Below are positions 41,692 through 50,357 of a stretch of 64,000 nt of DNA, one piece after another (within the stretch, counting starts at the first letter, position 1; each line of letters begins with the position of its first letter). The notes under the pieces were generated by a model. That model did not search any database and had not been told where the DNA came from. It saw only the letters and a list, made by a program, of their open reading frames with translations. Position numbers and translations under genes: made by a program. The stretch comes from Thermoleophilaceae bacterium (GTDB lineage: Bacteria; Actinomycetota; Thermoleophilia; Solirubrobacterales; Thermoleophilaceae). The stretch is from contig JBBDYQ010000010.1 of assembly GCA_040901445.1 (NCBI GenBank), forward strand, positions 1-64,000. Direction: 5' to 3'.

Positions 41692-42114
41692 ATGAGCCTG
41701 TACCAGTTCGAGAAGAAGCCCCACGGCGCCTTCCGCGGCGGCGAGTTCCCCTTCGACAAGCGCTATCTGGAGGTCGCCGTGGTGGTTGGGGACCGCATTC
41801 GCCGGCTCAGGCTGGATCGGGACGTGACGTTGATCGACCTGGCCCGGCGGGTGCGCAAGCCGGCCGGAGGCGGCTACAGCGCCAGCTACTTCTCCCGGCT
41901 GGAGCGAGGCTGGGCCAACGCGCCGCTCTACACCTACCACCAGATCGCCCGGGCGCTCGAGGTCGATCCCTGGATCCTGTTCGCCAGCGACGAGGCCCGG
42001 CACGACCCGAACCCGGGCGAGGTCCTGCTGCTGCGCTTCCTCAGGCGGGCCGGGATCGCCCCGGACGACGCGCTCGCGCGGATCGTCAGTCCCGAAGCTC
42101 GACCCGCTCGATGA
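41692..42114 (+). CDS. XRE-family helix-turn-helix regulator
   Basis: 140 aa. The HTH lies at about residues 30-90: [23 protein letters not shown], then [34 protein letters not shown]. The N-terminal part ([19 protein letters not shown]) is unusual. ATG 41692; a GGAGG sits rather far upstream. The large inverted repeat upstream is a candidate autoregulatory operator. 3' end overlaps the convergent cyclophilin gene by 29 bases. Confidence 0.82.
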   Translation: MSLYQFEKKPHGAFRGGEFPFDKRYLEVAVVVGDRIRRLRLDRDVTLIDLARRVRKPAGGGYSASYFSRLERGWANAPLYTYHQIARALEVDPWILFASDEARHDPNPGEVLLLRFLRRAGIAPDDALARIVSPEARPAR

Positions 42115-42544
42115 CGGCGTCGGAGACCGGCTTGTCGCGCGCGCCGGTCTCGGCGCCCTCGATTGCGTCCACCGCCTCCATGCCGGAGGTCACCTGGCCG
42201 AAGACGGTGTGCTTGCCGTCGAGCCACGGCGCCGCGTCGATGGTGACGATGAAGAACTGGCTGCCGTTGGTGTCGGGGCCGGCGTTGGCCATGGCCAGGG
42301 CGCCGCGGACCACGTTGTGCTCGTTGAACTCGTCCTCGAACTGGTAGCCGGGGCCACCGGTGCCGGTGCCCTCGGGGCAGCCGCCCTGGACCATGAAGTC
42401 GGGTATCACGCGGTGGAAGATCAACCCGTCGTAGAAGCCGTCGCTCGACAGCTTCCTGAAGTTCTCGACGGTCTTCGGCGCGTCCTCATCGAACAGGTCC
42501 AGCTCGATCGCGCCGTGGTTCGTGTGCATGACGGCCTGGCTCAT
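42086..42544 (-). CDS. peptidyl-prolyl cis-trans isomerase, cyclophilin type
   Basis: 152 aa cytoplasmic PpiB-like cyclophilin. Catalytic Arg in [13 protein letters not shown]; substrate-groove residues in [13 protein letters not shown] and [14 protein letters not shown]. No signal peptide. ATG overlaps the helicase stop (ATGA), giving a three-gene operon oxidoreductase-helicase-cyclophilin. Confidence 0.93.
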   Translation of the reverse strand: MSQAVMHTNHGAIELDLFDEDAPKTVENFRKLSSDGFYDGLIFHRVIPDFMVQGGCPEGTGTGGPGYQFEDEFNEHNVVRGALAMANAGPDTNGSQFFIVTIDAAPWLDGKHTVFGQVTSGMEAVDAIEGAETGARDKPVSDAVIERVELRD

Positions 42545-43965
42545 CGCTTCGACACCTCCAGTCGGAGCTCCACGCCCCGGACATTCTGACCGGACACCTT
42601 CTCGACGACCTCGCCCGCGCGCGCGGCGGGCACCTCGACGATGCTGAAACGGTCGAGCACGCGCACGTTGGCCACGTCCTCGCCCTCGAGATGGGAGTGG
42701 TCGACGATCGCGCCGACGATGTCCGCCGGCTCCAACCCCTGGGCGCGACCGGCGCCCACGAACAGCTTGGCCGCCGGCCCGTCCGCGCGGCCGCGCGGCT
42801 TGGTGTGGCGGCGGCGGCGGACCTCGCGCGGCTCGCGCTCCTTGGGCGCGGCCTTCGGCGGCTCTCCCCACGGGGCGATCTCGGTGTTCGCGTTCCGCTC
42901 GATCGCGTGCAGGTCCTCGCGCTGCTTGGGAGTGATGAACGTGATCGCCCGTCCCGACCGGCCGACACGGCCCGTCCGTCCGATCCGGTGCACGTAGACG
43001 TCCGGCGAGTTGGGCGGGTCGAAGTTGATCACGTGGGTCACGCCGGAGATGTCGAGCCCGCGCGCCGCCACGTCCGTGGCCACCAGCAGCCGCTCGCGGC
43101 CGCCCTTGAAGGCGATCATCACGCCATCGCGCTGGCCCTGCGACATGTCGCCGTGCAGGGCCTTGACGCGGATGCCCTGGCGGTCGAGGTCCCGCGCCAG
43201 CCGGTCGGTGCCGATCTTCGTGCGCGCGAAGATGATCGCCTGGTCGGGTCGCTCGGCCTTCAGGACGCGCGCGAGCGCGTCCACCTTCTCGCGCGGCGGC
43301 ACCTCGATGAAGAACTGGTCGACCGTGTCGATCGTGAGCTGGGCCGACTTCACCTTCACCGTCTCCGGGTCATACATCTGCGTCTCGGCGAGCTTCCTGA
43401 TCGGCGGCGGCATCGTGGCCGAGAACAGCGCCGTCTGGCGGCCGGACGGGCAGCGGGAGAGGATCGTCTCGACATCCTCGAAGAAGCCGAGGTCGAGCAT
43501 CTCGTCCGCCTCGTCGAGCACGACGTAGCGGGCGTCGCTGAGCATGAGCGCGTGGCGGCTCATGAGGTCCATCACGCGTCCGACGGTGCCGACCACGACC
43601 TGGGCGCCCTGACGGAGCTGGGCGATCTGCGAGGGGATCGGGGCGCCGCCGAAGACCGCAACCACGCCGATGCCCTTGCGCTCGCCGTAGGCGCGCAGCG
43701 CCTGGGTGACCTGGATGCAGAGCTCGCGCGTGGGGGTGAGCACCAGCGCCTGCACCTCGGCGTCGCGCGGATCGACGAACTGGAGCAGCGGCAGCCCGAA
43801 TGCGGCCGTCTTGCCCGTGCCGGTCTGGGCCTGGCCGATAACGTCGCGGCCCTCCAGCAGCAGCGGGATCGTCTGCTCCTGGATCGGCGTCGGGCGCTCA
43901 TAGCCGAGGTGCGTCAAGGCGTCCAGCAACGGCTCGGAGAGCCCAAGGTCGGCAAACGTCGTCAT
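42541..43965 (-). CDS. DEAD-box RNA helicase with DbpA-type RNA-binding domain
   Basis: 474 aa. Q motif (TPIQEQT), motif [13 protein letters not shown] box VLDEADEM, motif III SATM, motif [11 protein letters not shown], motif [10 protein letters not shown]. Motif Ib, usually TPGR, reads TVGR ([13 protein letters not shown]). After a basic linker the C-terminus ([20 protein letters not shown] to VELRLEV) is the DbpA RNA-binding domain of CsdA/DeaD helicases. Likely role in ribosome assembly or cold response. Confidence 0.93.
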   Translation of the reverse strand: MTTFADLGLSEPLLDALTHLGYERPTPIQEQTIPLLLEGRDVIGQAQTGTGKTAAFGLPLLQFVDPRDAEVQALVLTPTRELCIQVTQALRAYGERKGIGVVAVFGGAPIPSQIAQLRQGAQVVVGTVGRVMDLMSRHALMLSDARYVVLDEADEMLDLGFFEDVETILSRCPSGRQTALFSATMPPPIRKLAETQMYDPETVKVKSAQLTIDTVDQFFIEVPPREKVDALARVLKAERPDQAIIFARTKIGTDRLARDLDRQGIRVKALHGDMSQGQRDGVMIAFKGGRERLLVATDVAARGLDISGVTHVINFDPPNSPDVYVHRIGRTGRVGRSGRAITFITPKQREDLHAIERNANTEIAPWGEPPKAAPKEREPREVRRRRHTKPRGRADGPAAKLFVGAGRAQGLEPADIVGAIVDHSHLEGEDVANVRVLDRFSIVEVPAARAGEVVEKVSGQNVRGVELRLEVSKR

Positions 43966-44855
43966 GCCGCGGGGTTCAGCAGCTGCTTGCCGCTCGTGCG
44001 CCGGGCCTGCAGGTCCTCGTGGGCGCGGCGCACCTCGGACATCGGGTAGGTCTCGCCGACCACCACCCTCAGCCCCATCTCGAACAACTCGTCGAGCGGC
44101 TCCCGCAGCCGGTCGAGCGCGTGCATGAGCCAGAAGCCGACGACCGCGCGGCTCTTGCGCATGAGCGCGCCGCTCTGCACCGTGTTCGGTTCTCTCCCGG
44201 CAATCCCGTAAGCGACGAGTCGCCCGAAGGGAGCCAGTGCATTCAACGAGTCCTCGAACACCTGGCCGCCGGCCATCTCCAACACCACGTCGAAGGGGCC
44301 CTCGATGTCCTCGGCGGAGATAGCCTCATCCGCTCCGAGCTCGAGGCAGAGCAGCCGCTTCTCCTCGCTGCTGGCGGTGGCGACGACATGGCCCCCGAAC
44401 CGCTTGCCGAGCTGAACGGCGAGGCTGCCGACGCCGCCGGCGCCGGAGATCACCAGCACGCGCTCTCCCTCGGCCAGCCGCGCACACGTCTTGTAGAGAT
44501 GCCAGGCAGTGGTGCCCTGGATCAGGAGCGCCAGCGCGTGGCCGTCGTCCACGCCGTCGGGGATCGGGAAGACCATCGACCGCGGCGCAACCGCGTATTC
44601 CGCATATCCCCCGGAGCGCAGCAGCCCGATCACGCGCTGCCCGTCCTCCGTGACACCGGCAACCTCCCCACCGGGGATCAGCGGAAGCTCGAACTTGGAG
44701 AGGTAGGAGTTCTCGCGCTGATGGGTGTCGGCAAAGTTGACCCCGCAGCGGGTGACCTCGATCAGCGCCTCATCCGGGCCCGGCTCGGGCACCGGGACGT
44801 CCTGCACCTGCAGGACGTCCACCCCGCCGAACTCCTCTATCTGGATGGCGCGCAT
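43962..44855 (-). CDS. quinone oxidoreductase-like MDR protein
   Basis: 297 aa medium-chain dehydrogenase/reductase without zinc ligands. MRAIQIEEFGGVDVLQV start, GVNFADTHQRENSY, nucleotide-binding GAGGVGSLAVQLGK and the C-terminal VVVGETYPMSEVRRAHEDLQ identify the QOR branch (NADPH:quinone or enone reductases). First gene of the operon; its stop overlaps the helicase ATG. -10 TACCCT at 9 bases. Confidence 0.9.
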   Translation of the reverse strand: MRAIQIEEFGGVDVLQVQDVPVPEPGPDEALIEVTRCGVNFADTHQRENSYLSKFELPLIPGGEVAGVTEDGQRVIGLLRSGGYAEYAVAPRSMVFPIPDGVDDGHALALLIQGTTAWHLYKTCARLAEGERVLVISGAGGVGSLAVQLGKRFGGHVVATASSEEKRLLCLELGADEAISAEDIEGPFDVVLEMAGGQVFEDSLNALAPFGRLVAYGIAGREPNTVQSGALMRKSRAVVGFWLMHALDRLREPLDELFEMGLRVVVGETYPMSEVRRAHEDLQARRTSGKQLLNPAA

Positions 44856-44864
44856 CGGCCGGGG

Positions 44865-44874
44865 AGGGTAGCCT
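44865..44874. promoter_or_regulatory. bidirectional promoter sharing one TA
   Basis: Plus strand TAGCCT (44869-44874) precedes the ATG at 44886 by 11 bases. Minus strand TACCCT (44870-44865) precedes the ATG at 44855 by 9 bases. The same TA is used in both directions. Confidence 0.55.
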
Positions 44875-44885
44875 TCCGCGCCTTC

Positions 44886-45797
44886 ATGGGCGTCACGGTG
44901 GTCGGATCAATCGCGTACGACGCGGTCAAGACCCCCTTCGGGGAGCGCGAGCGCATGCTCGGCGGGTCGGCCGTGCACTTCGCCCTGGCCGCCTCCTTCT
45001 TCACGGACGTGCGGGTGGTGGGGCCGGTCGGAGACGACTTCGACGGCTACGAAGTCCTCCAGGGGCGCGGCGTCAACACGGACGACATCGAGCGGGTGGA
45101 GGGCGGCAAGACCTTCTTCTGGTCGGGCGAGTACGAGTGGAACCTCAACATCCGTCACACGCACGACACCCAGCTCAACGTCTTCGGGGAGTTCGAGCCC
45201 AAGCTGTCCGAGGCCTCGCGCGCGGCGGACCTGCTCTTCCTCGCCAACATCCAGCCCGATCTTCAGCGCGAGGTGCGCGAGCAGTGCAGCCCGAAGGTGT
45301 CCGGGCTCGACACGATGAACCTCTGGATCGAGACCGCGCGCGAGTCGCTCGTGCGCACGATGGGCGGCGTGGACGTGGTCTTTCTGAACGACGACGAGGC
45401 GCGCATGCTCACCGAGCAGCCCACACTGCTGAAGGCCGCGCGCGACATCATGGAGATGGGCCCGCGCACGGTGGTCGTCAAGCAGGGCGAGTACGGCGCC
45501 GCGCTGATCACCGAGGAGGGGTTCTTCTCGCTGCCGGCCTACCCGCTCGAGACCGTTCTCGACCCCACCGGCGCGGGCGACAGCTTCGCCGGCGGCTTCC
45601 TCGGCTACGTGGCCGCGCAGGGGTGCGCCTTCGACGACGCCACCCTGCGCCGCGCGATGACCTACGGCTCGGTGCTCGCCTCCCACAACGTGGAGGAGTT
45701 CGGCACCGAGCGCATCCAGCGCCTCACCCGCGACGAGATCGACGAGCGCTACGCCGAGTTCAAGCGGATGACGTCGTTCGAAGAAGTCGTGGCCTAA
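44886..45797 (+). CDS. PfkB-family carbohydrate kinase
   Basis: 303 aa. N-terminal VVGSIAYDAVKTPFG with GGSAVHFALAASFF (PfkB signature 1 region), C-terminal DPTGAGDSFAGGFLGYVA with the catalytic Asp in GAGD. Sugar or nucleoside substrate cannot be read from sequence; the lid (FFWSGEYEWNLNIRHTHDT) is unusually polar. Followed by a hairpin. Confidence 0.88.
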   Translation: MGVTVVGSIAYDAVKTPFGERERMLGGSAVHFALAASFFTDVRVVGPVGDDFDGYEVLQGRGVNTDDIERVEGGKTFFWSGEYEWNLNIRHTHDTQLNVFGEFEPKLSEASRAADLLFLANIQPDLQREVREQCSPKVSGLDTMNLWIETARESLVRTMGGVDVVFLNDDEARMLTEQPTLLKAARDIMEMGPRTVVVKQGEYGAALITEEGFFSLPAYPLETVLDPTGAGDSFAGGFLGYVAAQGCAFDDATLRRAMTYGSVLASHNVEEFGTERIQRLTRDEIDERYAEFKRMTSFEEVVA

Positions 45798-45813
45798 ACC
45801 TCTGATTTGCAGC

Positions 45814-45833
45814 CGGGTCAGTGCGCTGACCCG
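45814..45833 (+). terminator. hairpin after the PfkB gene
   Basis: CGGGTCAG and CTGACCCG, perfect 8-bp stem with TGCG loop, 17 bases after the stop codon. No T-tract follows; a terminator role is inferred. Confidence 0.45.
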
Positions 45834-45913
45834 CGTTCGACAACCCCTCGACCTGCCCTGCATGTCCGCGTTCCAGCGGGCAGGGAGCAGGCAACGCAAC
45901 GAGGGGGACCGGC

Positions 45914-46999
45914 ATGTCGAGCAGGGGATCTTGGAGCGCGATCGCGCTTGCGGCGGCCACAGGCACGCTGCTGTTCGCGGGAGGCGCGATCGCCGACCGC
46001 GGCGGAGTGCCGACCGGGGGTCGCGAGGACCGACCGCAGCCGCAGGGCCCACCGGCCGAGCGGCCACAGGGACCGCCTGCGGAACAGCAGCAGCCGCAGG
46101 AGAAGGCCACGCCGCCGGGTCAGGAGAAGCGGCCGGACACCGCGCCCACGCCGCCCGGCCAGGAGCGGCGTTCCGCGCCGCGCCCGCGGCGGCCGGAGCC
46201 GGAGGCGCGCCCGCAGGCCGCGCCGCGCTCGAACGCCGCACCGCAGTCGCGCGCGCGGCCGCGGCAGAGCCAGTCGCCCAACGGGCCCCCCGGCACGGAG
46301 GGAAACCCGGGCGGCGGCCAGGACAAGACGACGATCTGCCACGCCACCGGCTCGGACACCAACCCCTACGTGGAGATCACGATCGCCAACCCGGCTCTGC
46401 CCGCGCACCGGCGCCACGGTGACATCGTCCCGGCGCCCGCGGGAGGCTGCCCCGGCGGCGCCGACCGCTCGCGCGAGCGGATCGACATCTGCCACGCGAC
46501 GGGGTCCGACACCAACCCGTACGTGCTGCTCGAGGACATGCCGCTCCCCTCGCTGAACGGCCACGGCGGGCACGAGGGGGACATCATCCCTGCCCCGGCC
46601 GATGGCATCTGCCCGACCGTGGAGCAGCCCGCGGGCACGCTCACGGAGGAGATCCCGCCGAGCGCATTCGCGCCGCGCAGCGTCGACGATCCGCCGCCGG
46701 GCGCGCTCGGCGCGCCGGGCGCCACGCCCGTCGGCACCCCCGAGCTCCGCTCGGCCCCGGGCAGCGGCGGCGACGTCGCCGTGCCGGTGAGCGGGGTGCT
46801 CGGGACGACAGCCGAGGCACCCGCGCAGGGATCGCTGCCGGCGGGCGCCACCGGGAACGGGAGCGGGAGCGACCCGGCCGCCCCGGGCGGGAACCTCCCG
46901 TTCACCGGCCTGCAGCTGCTGGTGCTGCTGGCGCTCGGCGTGACCGCGCTGAGCGCCGGCGTGGCGATCCGGCGCGGTGGTGCGGTGCATCCCGCCTGA
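45914..46999 (+). CDS. LPFTG-anchored surface protein with duplicated CHATGS repeats
   Basis: 361 aa. Signal peptide (AIALAAATGTLLFAGGAIAD), then about 95 residues rich in Pro, Gln and Arg. Two copies follow of a Cys/His motif: TICHATGSDTNPYVEITIAN...HRRHGDIVPAP and DICHATGSDTNPYVLLEDMP...HGGHEGDIIPAP. After a Gly/Ala/Pro spacer, LPFTG plus a membrane helix (LLVLLALGVTALSAGVAI) and RRGG form a sortase sorting signal. The Cys and His residues could bind metal. Ribosome binding site GAGGGGG before the ATG. Function unknown. Confidence 0.8.
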   Translation: MSSRGSWSAIALAAATGTLLFAGGAIADRGGVPTGGREDRPQPQGPPAERPQGPPAEQQQPQEKATPPGQEKRPDTAPTPPGQERRSAPRPRRPEPEARPQAAPRSNAAPQSRARPRQSQSPNGPPGTEGNPGGGQDKTTICHATGSDTNPYVEITIANPALPAHRRHGDIVPAPAGGCPGGADRSRERIDICHATGSDTNPYVLLEDMPLPSLNGHGGHEGDIIPAPADGICPTVEQPAGTLTEEIPPSAFAPRSVDDPPPGALGAPGATPVGTPELRSAPGSGGDVAVPVSGVLGTTAEAPAQGSLPAGATGNGSGSDPAAPGGNLPFTGLQLLVLLALGVTALSAGVAIRRGGAVHPA

Positions 47000-47004
47000 C
47001 GTTT

Positions 47005-47021
47005 ACGCCCCGGGAGGGCGT
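47005..47021 (+). terminator. short hairpin between the two surface protein genes
   Basis: ACGCCC and GGGCGT around a 5-base loop, just after the stop of the LPFTG gene. Weak evidence. Confidence 0.3.
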
Positions 47022-47039
47022 GGGTAGGGCTGGGGTTCG

Positions 47040-47675
47040 ATGCGCGCTGCGATCCGACTCGCCGCGGCCCTGTGCGCAGGCGCCGCCATGCTCCTGCCCG
47101 CCCTCCCGGCGTGGGCGGACCGCCCCGATCACGCGGGCCCGCCGGAGGAGCGCGAGCAGGACCGCGACCGTGACCGCGACCGGGATCCAGAGCGTGATCG
47201 CGAGGACGACGAAGACGCCTTCGTCCCTGCCCCGCCGCCTCCGCCGCCTCCGGCCGAGCCGCGCGAGCGCGGTCGGGAGCGGGAGCCGGAGCCGCGGTCC
47301 AGGCGCGAGCCGCGGCAGCGCGAGCGTCCCCGGGCGCCGCGTGGCGCGGCTCCCGAGCCGGCTCCGCGGACCGAGACCGAGACACCTGCGGGACCCGCGC
47401 AGGCGCCCGAGCCGCCGGGGACCGGGAGCGGGCCGGACGACCGTGCCGAACAGGACCCGGCCGACTGTCCCGACGCCGCCGGCGCGGAACGTGGGGACGA
47501 GCTTCGCTCCATGGAGGCGCTCTGCTCGGGCGCCGCGGCCGCGGACGAGGAGGGCGGGGCCGCACGCGCGAGCAGCTCCGGCAGCGGTCCGCCCACGGGC
47601 CCGATCGCGGCCTTCGCCGCGTTCGCCCTCCTGGCCGGCCTGGGGATGCGGGCGCTCGCGTCCCGGACGCGCTGA
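47040..47675 (+). CDS. secreted low-complexity protein with C-terminal membrane helix
   Basis: 211 aa. Signal peptide (AAALCAGAAMLLPALPAWAD), then a highly charged Asp/Arg/Glu/Pro-rich region (RDRDRDRDPERDREDDED, PPPPPPP) and two Cys (about residues 138 and 157), ending in a hydrophobic helix (GPIAAFAAFALLAGLGMRAL) and a basic tail. It has the layout of the preceding LPFTG protein but no sortase motif. Codon composition is as biased as its neighbours. Unknown function. Confidence 0.65.
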   Translation: MRAAIRLAAALCAGAAMLLPALPAWADRPDHAGPPEEREQDRDRDRDRDPERDREDDEDAFVPAPPPPPPPAEPRERGREREPEPRSRREPRQRERPRAPRGAAPEPAPRTETETPAGPAQAPEPPGTGSGPDDRAEQDPADCPDAAGAERGDELRSMEALCSGAAAADEEGGAARASSSGSGPPTGPIAAFAAFALLAGLGMRALASRTR

Positions 47676-47676
47676 C

Positions 47677-49071
47677 CTACGGGTCGCGCGTGACGTGCGG
47701 GTAGGCCAGCCGCTCCCCGCGGAACTCGAACGGCTCCTGCACGCGGCAGGGCGGCGCGGGCTGGCTGGCGGCGTTGTGCTGGTTGAGGCAGTCGAATGAC
47801 TCCAGCCCCTGCGCGAGCTTTTCGAGCGCGCGCGGCGCGAGATACGGGTTGTGGCGGTTCGAGCCGAAGCGCTCGCCGGCCACCGCGAGCCCCTCGAGCG
47901 TGAACGGGACGAGCGCGCGCAGGTAATGGACGGGCTCGTCGCCCGGGCCGGTGCGCTCACTGCCCTGGGTGGCGGCCGCCAGGCCCGCGAAGGCGGCGGC
48001 CACCTCCGGCTCGAACATCCCGAGGTAGTCGAGGATCGGGACGACGTCGGCGAGGGTGGGGTCGATGATGCGGAAGAGCGGGTGCGCCGCGTCCACCACG
48101 CTCGTGGTGTCCGGCAGCGCCCGGCGCGACACCGACGTGACGCGGTCGACGTCGAGCAGCAGCCGGCGCAGCTCCGGGGCGAGCTCGGCGGCGTCGGTGA
48201 GCGCCGGCCCGAGGGCCCGCCCCGCGGGGCGCAGCTCGCGCACGAGCGGCCCGGCGTCGCCCGACACGTCCTCGATCCGGCTCAGCGTGGGCCGCAGCTC
48301 GCGCAGCGTGGTGGGCAGGATTCGCAGCGTCTCCTCGAGCTCGCGGTCGCGGCTCGCGATGGTGCGCAGCAGCGTGTCGGTGGAGGCGACGAGGGAGGAG
48401 AGCTGCCCCTGGCGGCTACCGAGGGCGTCGAACACGACGCCGGTGTCGTGGACGAGCCGCCGCACGGCCGCCCGCTGGCCGTCGAGGATCTCGAGCGCGC
48501 TGCCCGTGTCCTCGGCGAACGGCGCGAGGTTGCCGAGCGCGGCGTTGAAGTCCTCGGCGCGGCCGTCGAACGCCGCCGCCGTGCCCCGCAGGAAGCGCTG
48601 CAGCGCCTTGCGCGTGCGCGGGTCGAAGGCGCTGAGCACCTCGTCCAGCTCCACCGTGGGGCGCACCTGCCCGTCCGGCAGCCGGCCGCCGTCCTCGAGC
48701 ATCCCCGAGCGCGGGCTTCCCGGCGTGATCTCCACGTAGGTCTCGCCGAGCAGCGTCTTCAGCCGCAGCATCGTGCGCGTGTCCTCGGGGATGGGGGCGT
48801 ACTCGTCCTCGATCTCGATCGTGGCGAGCGTGCGGTCGCCGTCCAACTCCGAGCTCACGACGCGGCCCACGTTGACGCCCGAGATGCGCACGTCGGCGTT
48901 GTCGGCGAGCTGGGTGGCCTCGTCGAAGCGGGCCTCCACCCGGTAGCCCTGCGGCGCGAGCGGCACCGAGCCGCCGAACGTCGTCCACAGGTAGAGCAGG
49001 AGCCCGAAGCAGGACAGCGCGAACGCCGCCATGATCGCCAGCCGGCTGACGGAGGGGGCCTGCTTCTGCAT
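47677..49071 (-). CDS. Mce-family protein (sixth of six)
   Basis: 464 aa. N-terminal membrane anchor (LAIMAAFALSCFGLLLYLWT), MCE domain at about residues 38-120 (YRVEARFDEATQLADNADVRISGVNVGRV...GETYVEITPGS) and a long helical region with the repeated ELxPxLR heptad-like pattern that forms the tunnel in Mce complexes. The C-terminus contains two Cys (ESFDCLNQHN, PPCRV). Mce proteins bind and shuttle lipids through the envelope. Last gene of the operon, overlapping the previous stop by one base (TGATG). Confidence 0.9.
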   Translation of the reverse strand: MQKQAPSVSRLAIMAAFALSCFGLLLYLWTTFGGSVPLAPQGYRVEARFDEATQLADNADVRISGVNVGRVVSSELDGDRTLATIEIEDEYAPIPEDTRTMLRLKTLLGETYVEITPGSPRSGMLEDGGRLPDGQVRPTVELDEVLSAFDPRTRKALQRFLRGTAAAFDGRAEDFNAALGNLAPFAEDTGSALEILDGQRAAVRRLVHDTGVVFDALGSRQGQLSSLVASTDTLLRTIASRDRELEETLRILPTTLRELRPTLSRIEDVSGDAGPLVRELRPAGRALGPALTDAAELAPELRRLLLDVDRVTSVSRRALPDTTSVVDAAHPLFRIIDPTLADVVPILDYLGMFEPEVAAAFAGLAAATQGSERTGPGDEPVHYLRALVPFTLEGLAVAGERFGSNRHNPYLAPRALEKLAQGLESFDCLNQHNAASQPAPPCRVQEPFEFRGERLAYPHVTRDP

Positions 49072-50357
49072 CAGCCGCCCTCCTCCGGGTCGGCCGGGCA
49101 GAAGGGGAGGTCGAGGAGGGGCGCGAGCGCCGGGGTACCCCCGAGGATCTGGCCGATCGACGAGCAGCCCACCATGACGAGGCCGCGCCAGGCCACGCCG
49201 TGAGCGTCCTCGACGGACAGCAGCGAGGCGGAGTTGTGGAAGAACCAGGAGGTCCAGAACAGGTAGCCCTCCTCCTTCCCCGGCGGGTTGTAGCCCAGCT
49301 CGTTGGCCACGTAGTTGCCCTCGACCGAGGCCTGGACGAGGTCGGGCGCGGCCTCGCCGAGATCGTCCACGGCGGGACGCAGGTCGCGCAGCAGCGGGAC
49401 GGCCTCGCGCACGAGCGGGCGGAGGTCGTCACGCAAGATGGGGGTGGCCTCGCGCAGGAGGGGGCGCACGCCGGTGAGCGCGGGCTCGAGCTCGCGCGCC
49501 AGCGGCCCGAGCTCGGCGAGCGCGGGCGCTGCCTGACCGGCCAGCTCGCGCGTCTCGCGCAGGGCCGTGCGGGTGGCCGAGAGTGCGCCGGGCAGCCGCT
49601 GCACCGCCTCGGCCAGCTCGCTCTCGCGCCCGCCGATCGTGCCCAGCACGGTGGCGGACGCGTCCACGAGGCTCGCCAGCTCCTCGTCCTTGGAGGCGGC
49701 GGCGCGAGAGAGCCGGCCGAGGTTGCTCACGAGGCGCGCGAGCTCCTCGCGCCGCGCGGCGACCGCCTCGGTGATCTGCTCCGTGCGCTCGAGCGCGGGC
49801 TGCGACGCCTCGAACACCTGGCGCAGGAGCTCGCCCTGGTCACGCAGCCCCTCGCCGCCGGCGTCGGCCACGATCGCCAGGTAGCGTCGCGCGTCGGCGT
49901 CGAGCGCGGCCAGCACCTCGTCCGGATTCACGTTGGGCAGGGTGCCGGCGGCCGGCAGGCGGTCGCCGTCCTCCACCCGCGGCGCGTCCGCGGTGCCCGG
50001 GTCGAGCTGGAGCGACATGTCGTTGAGGCCGGTCTTGGGCCGCAGCAGGATCGTGGCGTTGCGATACACGGGGCCGACGTCGTCGGGCACCAGCTCCATC
50101 GTCACGATCGCGCGGCCGTCCTCCAGCCGGACCTCGGCCACCTCGCCCACCTGCACGCCGGAGATCGTCACCGTCTGCCCCTGCCCGGGAGTGACCGACT
50201 GCGCGGTGTCGAAGCTCGCCTCCACCCGCACGAAGTCCTCCCAGGGCCACTTCAGCCGCTGGTGGTCGAGGATGTACGCGGCCACGACGCTGGCGAGCGC
50301 GATGAAGCCCACGATGGCCACGAGCTCGCGGATGTAGCGGCGCACGCGCGGGCTCAC
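49071..50357 (-). CDS. Mce-family protein (fifth of six)
   Basis: 428 aa. Anchor helix (LVAIVGFIALASVVAAYIL), MCE domain (VRVEASFDTAQSVTPGQGQTV, ISGVQVGEVAEVRLEDGRA, PKTGLNDMSLQLDPGT), then a long helical region with repeated PxLxxLxPLxRELEP blocks. C-terminal Cys pair (VGCSSIGQI, FCPAD). GTG start overlapping the preceding stop (GTGA). Confidence 0.9.
   Translation of the reverse strand: MSPRVRRYIRELVAIVGFIALASVVAAYILDHQRLKWPWEDFVRVEASFDTAQSVTPGQGQTVTISGVQVGEVAEVRLEDGRAIVTMELVPDDVGPVYRNATILLRPKTGLNDMSLQLDPGTADAPRVEDGDRLPAAGTLPNVNPDEVLAALDADARRYLAIVADAGGEGLRDQGELLRQVFEASQPALERTEQITEAVAARREELARLVSNLGRLSRAAASKDEELASLVDASATVLGTIGGRESELAEAVQRLPGALSATRTALRETRELAGQAAPALAELGPLARELEPALTGVRPLLREATPILRDDLRPLVREAVPLLRDLRPAVDDLGEAAPDLVQASVEGNYVANELGYNPPGKEEGYLFWTSWFFHNSASLLSVEDAHGVAWRGLVMVGCSSIGQILGGTPALAPLLDLPFCPADPEEGG

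Noticed and set aside
47140-47220. GAC/CGC-rich stretch as a tandem DNA repeat or CRISPR-like array
   Set aside because: It encodes an Asp-Arg dipeptide run within a secreted protein; there are no spacers or regular repeat units.
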